From: Cardiocondyla obscurior
Lineage: Eukaryota > Arthropoda > Insecta > Hymenoptera > Formicidae
Assembly (NCBI RefSeq): GCF_019399895.1
Contig: NC_091870.1
Coordinates: 6,927,001-6,991,000, forward strand
Direction of reading: 5' to 3'
DNA: 64,000 nt
In this document: positions 60,101 to 64,000 of the stretch, in pieces
Layout: every line of letters starts with the position of its first letter
How positions within the stretch are numbered: the stretch's first letter is position 1
Made by a program: the position numbers and the translations under genes
The notes under the pieces: model-generated
The model's input: the letters and a program-made list of their open reading frames with translations, nothing else
The model's database searches: none
What the model was told of the DNA's origin: nothing

Positions 60101-63100
60101 CTACAAAGAGACGTCGCTTTGAGAAAACGGTCCATTACCTATTCTCGCATTGCTATTGAGTCGCTTTGTCGTTGTGCTATTTATTGATTCCATGTTACTC
60201 GCAGACACGATTACGTCCGGTGATTTTTTATTACTCGTCACGACGGTCACAAATTCCTTCTCGTTGACAGTCGTTTGCGTTGATCGCGAAATGCATGTCG
60301 TCATCGAATCTTCGTTTTTTCGTTCCTTCATTTCCATTTCGTAATCTGTGAATAAAAAAGCGAAGAAGCATGATTTACAGTACGTAATATATAAATGGAA
60401 AAGTAAAAAGCACGTTGAAATAATAATCAAATCATCTGGGAATTGAACAGATAGCTCAGAGGCCGTTCATATATTTATCATCAATTTATGTCATCGATAT
60501 TTACATTCGCTCTGAGTGGAGCAATCCATAGTGGAAGCGATATGTTTCTTGATAGCTTTATTTTGATCGCAAGTAGCAGCTGTCAGAACCGTCGTCGCTG
60601 TCACCGGCCCCATCATACTCGAGGCATTTGTGGCAGTTATTGCTGAACTTTTCGTTGGGTTTGGTCTTCCTGCTCTCACAGTCGGACGTACGTTTCTCTC
60701 AGGCCGGATTAATATAATGTACAGCTACAATATAAATAATACGCTTGAATCTCTTTAAATAAATGAGTGCACATATTACGATAAATCATATTATATTAAT
60801 TGCATTTTTTTAATATTTGTTCATTCTATAATGTAAATTTTGAAAAACATTAATGTGTGAATTTTAAATACACTGCGATTGTGTAAAGAATCTGAATTTA
60901 ATTTGATTTATCGTTACGTATGATCATTCAGTGGACATAGAAATTCAATAACAAACTGCAAAGAGCCCGATCACATTTGTTTTAAATGCAAGTATTTTCG
61001 AACATTACAAAGAGTCAAGCTTTACCTTCGGACTGAACAGACAAACCACTGTTACGGATGCAGAAAGACTGATTGTTACAGACATCGAGGTAATCCTCAG
61101 TGCAACGTTGCTTCCGGTACCGTAATACAAAGGTACGAAAGCGAGCCATATGACGCATGTTGTATACATCGTTAAACCTGGGGTAGAAAATGTCATTTCT
61201 TAATGGTACTATTCCTTTGCATTCTTTATTTTTCAACATATCACAGCTGCATGCATATAGTATATTATACGATTTACATTTTTCCTATCAATATTATCTT
61301 TTATACTTCTTTCTTATTTAGCAAGTTATTTCTTGTGACAGGATAACAGGCAATATTTTTTCTAATTTTTTATATATGTTTTATCAAGATTTTTTAATTA
61401 TGAAAGATAATAACACAGTAACATAGTATGAACATAAAATATGCGCAATGCAGCGAGAAGCGATAATGGTGATGAGAAAGTAAACTTACCGATATGCTTA
61501 CTCTCGTTGAAAGCTTCTGGAATTTTTCTCGTAAGGACGGCGTAGATAGTACACACGATTATTAATATTATGGGATATGTAAATGCGATCATGTAGCTGG
61601 TGTCGATGTAGTTGTTGCATACGAGTAGATTGTCTTCCATCGTAGGATAATGATGCATCGCTTTGGCAGGATCGATAATCATCCAAATTACGTTAATTAA
61701 GATCTGCACGGATACCAATCCAGAGCAGATAATAAGTTGCGACCGAGGTGATATAAAGGATGGCCTCTTTGCACTTCCGGCGTTGAAGATTCTTGAAATT
61801 CGATTGGTTTTCGTTAACAAAGCCGCATATACCACCGTAAAGCAGAAGCCTGCAGTAAATCTGTTAAAAAAAATAAAGTTCTATCATATATATAAATTAT
61901 AACTATATAAAGATTTATATACATAATGTACTGGCTCTTTCTAGCTGGATACACATATACATATGATTAACTTTCTTTTTTCATGTTATTTTTCACTAAA
62001 CTTTTACTTCTGTTTCCGTAACAATATTATGAAAAATTTTTATACTCTTATTGTACCTTGATAAATTGTATTAAAAAGAAAGTAGGAAAATAAGTTTGAA
62101 AGTTAATAGATTCTTCAACCATGTAAAATTATTAAAACTGCCACTTTTACTTGGACAGCATTGATCGTACAAAGTGAGAAATGTAATTTACCGATTAACT
62201 GTAACAGTCTAGTAGAAACACAGAGATTAATATTGTCGTGTTGGAACTTGTAGAATATACTTGAAAAGATTCGTAGGCTGTTCTTTTACCTTTGAATACC
62301 GCAGACAATGTGCGTGGGTTTGAATATCAGGGTGAATGTGGCGAAGTAACAGAGTAGAATTCCCGAGAGAAGAACGTAAGATAGCTCTCGTCCAGATGCG
62401 CGGACGACAGGCGTGTCATTGTGTTTGACGAAAACGCCGCAGACAAATAATGTTACCTGTTTTTTTTTTTCGCAAAAAACATATGTGATCAGTCATGTAA
62501 ACGATTATGATATAAGATACGATTATTACATTTTGAGATATACATTTGAAATGTAAAGTTTCAACAAAAAATTCAATTTAAAGAAATTTGATTTTGTAAA
62601 AAAATACGATAGACTTGCCAGCATTCCCGTAGCGGAAAAAGACATTGCACCTATTGCCCAACCACTTTCCGGGCGTAGAAACTCCTCCGGAACTTCTCGG
62701 CACATCGAATGTGTTTCATCCGGCAACGTGCCTCGCTTACATTGACTGCACTGTGTTTCGTCTTCAGGTTCTCGTATCTGTTTTAGCAACAATATAAAAT
62801 TCATAAGATTTAAAATAATCCGAGTTCAATATTCTTATCTATTTCGCGAAATATTAGCTAAACAAACGGGTGTAAAAATAGACTTTTTTTTCATTATTAC
62901 GATCCAAAGATATATTATTCTTACGTTAAAAATGAAGAAATTAAGTATTAAGCTTGGTAGACAATTAATTATCTCAATAACACATCGTTAACTTACCTGA
63001 TATTGAGTGCAATTAAAGCAATGCCAACAACATCTCTCACCCTCGACATATTTCTTTGCCTGGCCGACTTCGCAAGGCAAGGAACATACGCTCTCAGGTG

Positions 63101-64000
63101 GATGAGGATGTCCAAGCTTAAATTGGATTTCTAAAACAAATACATGTACGATGACAACGCAGGAGAACGGAACATTCGGACAGTATCTAATGGAATATAG
63201 AGTAGCACGGGTACGTTCCAAGCGCGATACGGAAGCGTCTAACAATATGAAAATGTACGAGCTTACCCGACATGTTCAGTCGCAGTTCGCCTTCCAAGTA
63301 TTTGCCTACACGAATCCACTTGTACTTCCCCGGATCGGTTTGCTTGAAATGTATGATGTTGTACCGCGCCGGTCCATCGCCGTCCTTGTCGAATCTAAAT
63401 TTGTCTCCGCTTAGACCTTAAACGTAGTCGTTCGATCGCCTATGAGTACCATGAAAACTTGATCGAGACATATAAGCAGCTAATCACAATAATATAGTGG
63501 AAGCGTATACATCTTTCAGTTTATTTTATATCACGCGAAAGCGTCAAATGCAGATGAACACGTTGTATCGATTTACAATATAAATTCCAATGGCTAGATT
63601 CACACTTGAAAACCTATTCTGAGGAAACGCTTTGTCAGCTTACCCTCGAAATCCACCTTCCGCAGATATTGTAAAAGCGTTGTTCCTTTAGTCGGTTTCA
63701 TTTCATCGCACAATCCCGCTTTTCCGCGGCAAAGGTCGTGATGCATATCTCTGCGAAAGAAAAGAGTAACATATTTTATTCTCACAATTTTGTCAGCACA
63801 TACGCGAAATGTATAGAAAAAACTTTTCAAAAAATAAAGTTTCGTCGGAGAAAAGTCTTCAATTACCGAAAAGCGTATGCAAATGCCATTACTGCATCGG
63901 AAACAAATTGTAGCTGGTCCTCGAAAGCTGTATTCTGCTTGGTGAGACGTTCCTTTGTCGTGCAATTTTTCGTGTAATTTGCGTTATATCGCGTACGAGG
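60101..64000 (-). CDS. mGluR: Metabotropic glutamate receptor (class C GPCR), 5' part outside the window
   Basis: Ten exons on the minus strand: ≥64000–63867, 63750–63644, 63416–63267, 63130–62997, 62777–62619, 62456–62290, 61860–61490, 61177–61026, 60724–60505 and 60345–60101. They encode 612 residues in one open frame. The visible order is: end of the Venus-flytrap glutamate-binding domain (QLQFVSDAVMAFAYAFRDMH; KYKWIRVGKYLEGEL), the cysteine-rich domain with nine cysteines (ESVCSLPCEVGQ to THSMC), then seven helices with class C hallmarks: KHNDTPVVRASGRELSYVLL, KPTHIVCGIQRF, YAALLTKTNRISRIF, AKRPSFISPRSQL, RKIPEAFNESKHIG and MYTTCVIWLAFVPLYY. The tail is Ser/Thr-rich and ends DVSL, a possible class II PDZ ligand. 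The motifs match the functional insect mGluR (DmGluRA type) rather than the divergent mangetout type. It couples glutamate at synapses to Gi/o, by family knowledge. The intron after 62619 starts GC, not GT. Confidence 0.95.

Overview
This 64-kb window is animal nuclear DNA, most likely from an insect and probably a hymenopteran such as an ant or bee. I infer this from the split genes with short GT–AG introns, the protein families (an insect-type mGluR, coronin, CSN7, CHIC), the CpG-rich non-coding DNA, and the small TA-flanked palindromic elements. No bacterial-style operons, rRNA, CRISPR or viral genes were seen. Species is not determinable by eye.

Layout. Bases 1–2,060 hold what looks like the spliced 5' part of a plus-strand transcript, with an exon cassette present in two clear copies plus a partial third. 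From 2,060 to 30,740 I find no convincing gene: it is moderately GC-rich, CpG-rich non-coding DNA with scattered simple repeats. From 30.7 kb the window is genic: a secreted S1 serine protease (minus, 32,417–30,747); a CHIC-family palmitoylated protein (plus, 35,283–36,425) with what may be a very long 3' UTR; an orphan rhodopsin-class GPCR (plus, 41,148–43,579); a two-SH3 adaptor (minus, 47,816–45,448); coronin (minus, 53,288–49,541); COP9 signalosome subunit 7 (plus, 55,470–56,602); and the C-terminal two thirds of a metabotropic glutamate receptor (minus, from beyond 64,000 to 60,101). All seven gene models were assembled by hand by matching splice sites, reading phase and family similarity; each assembled frame is open throughout.

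There is no operon-like logic. Coronin and CSN7 are divergent across a CpG-rich 2.2-kb region, and GPCR and SH3 genes converge. Several products belong to neuronal, membrane or actin biology (mGluR, orphan GPCR, CHIC, coronin, an SH3 adaptor with AP-2-type endocytic motifs), but this does not show that they work together.

The most noteworthy observations are: the tandemly duplicated exon cassette carrying a frame-preserved 33-codon ORF; a GC–AG intron inside the first transmembrane helix of mGluR; an orphan GPCR lacking canonical DRY and NPxxY motifs; a serine protease with Asn at the S1 specificity position; and several foldback/MITE-like elements (33.95, 51.98, 56.9 and 58.2–59.1 kb).
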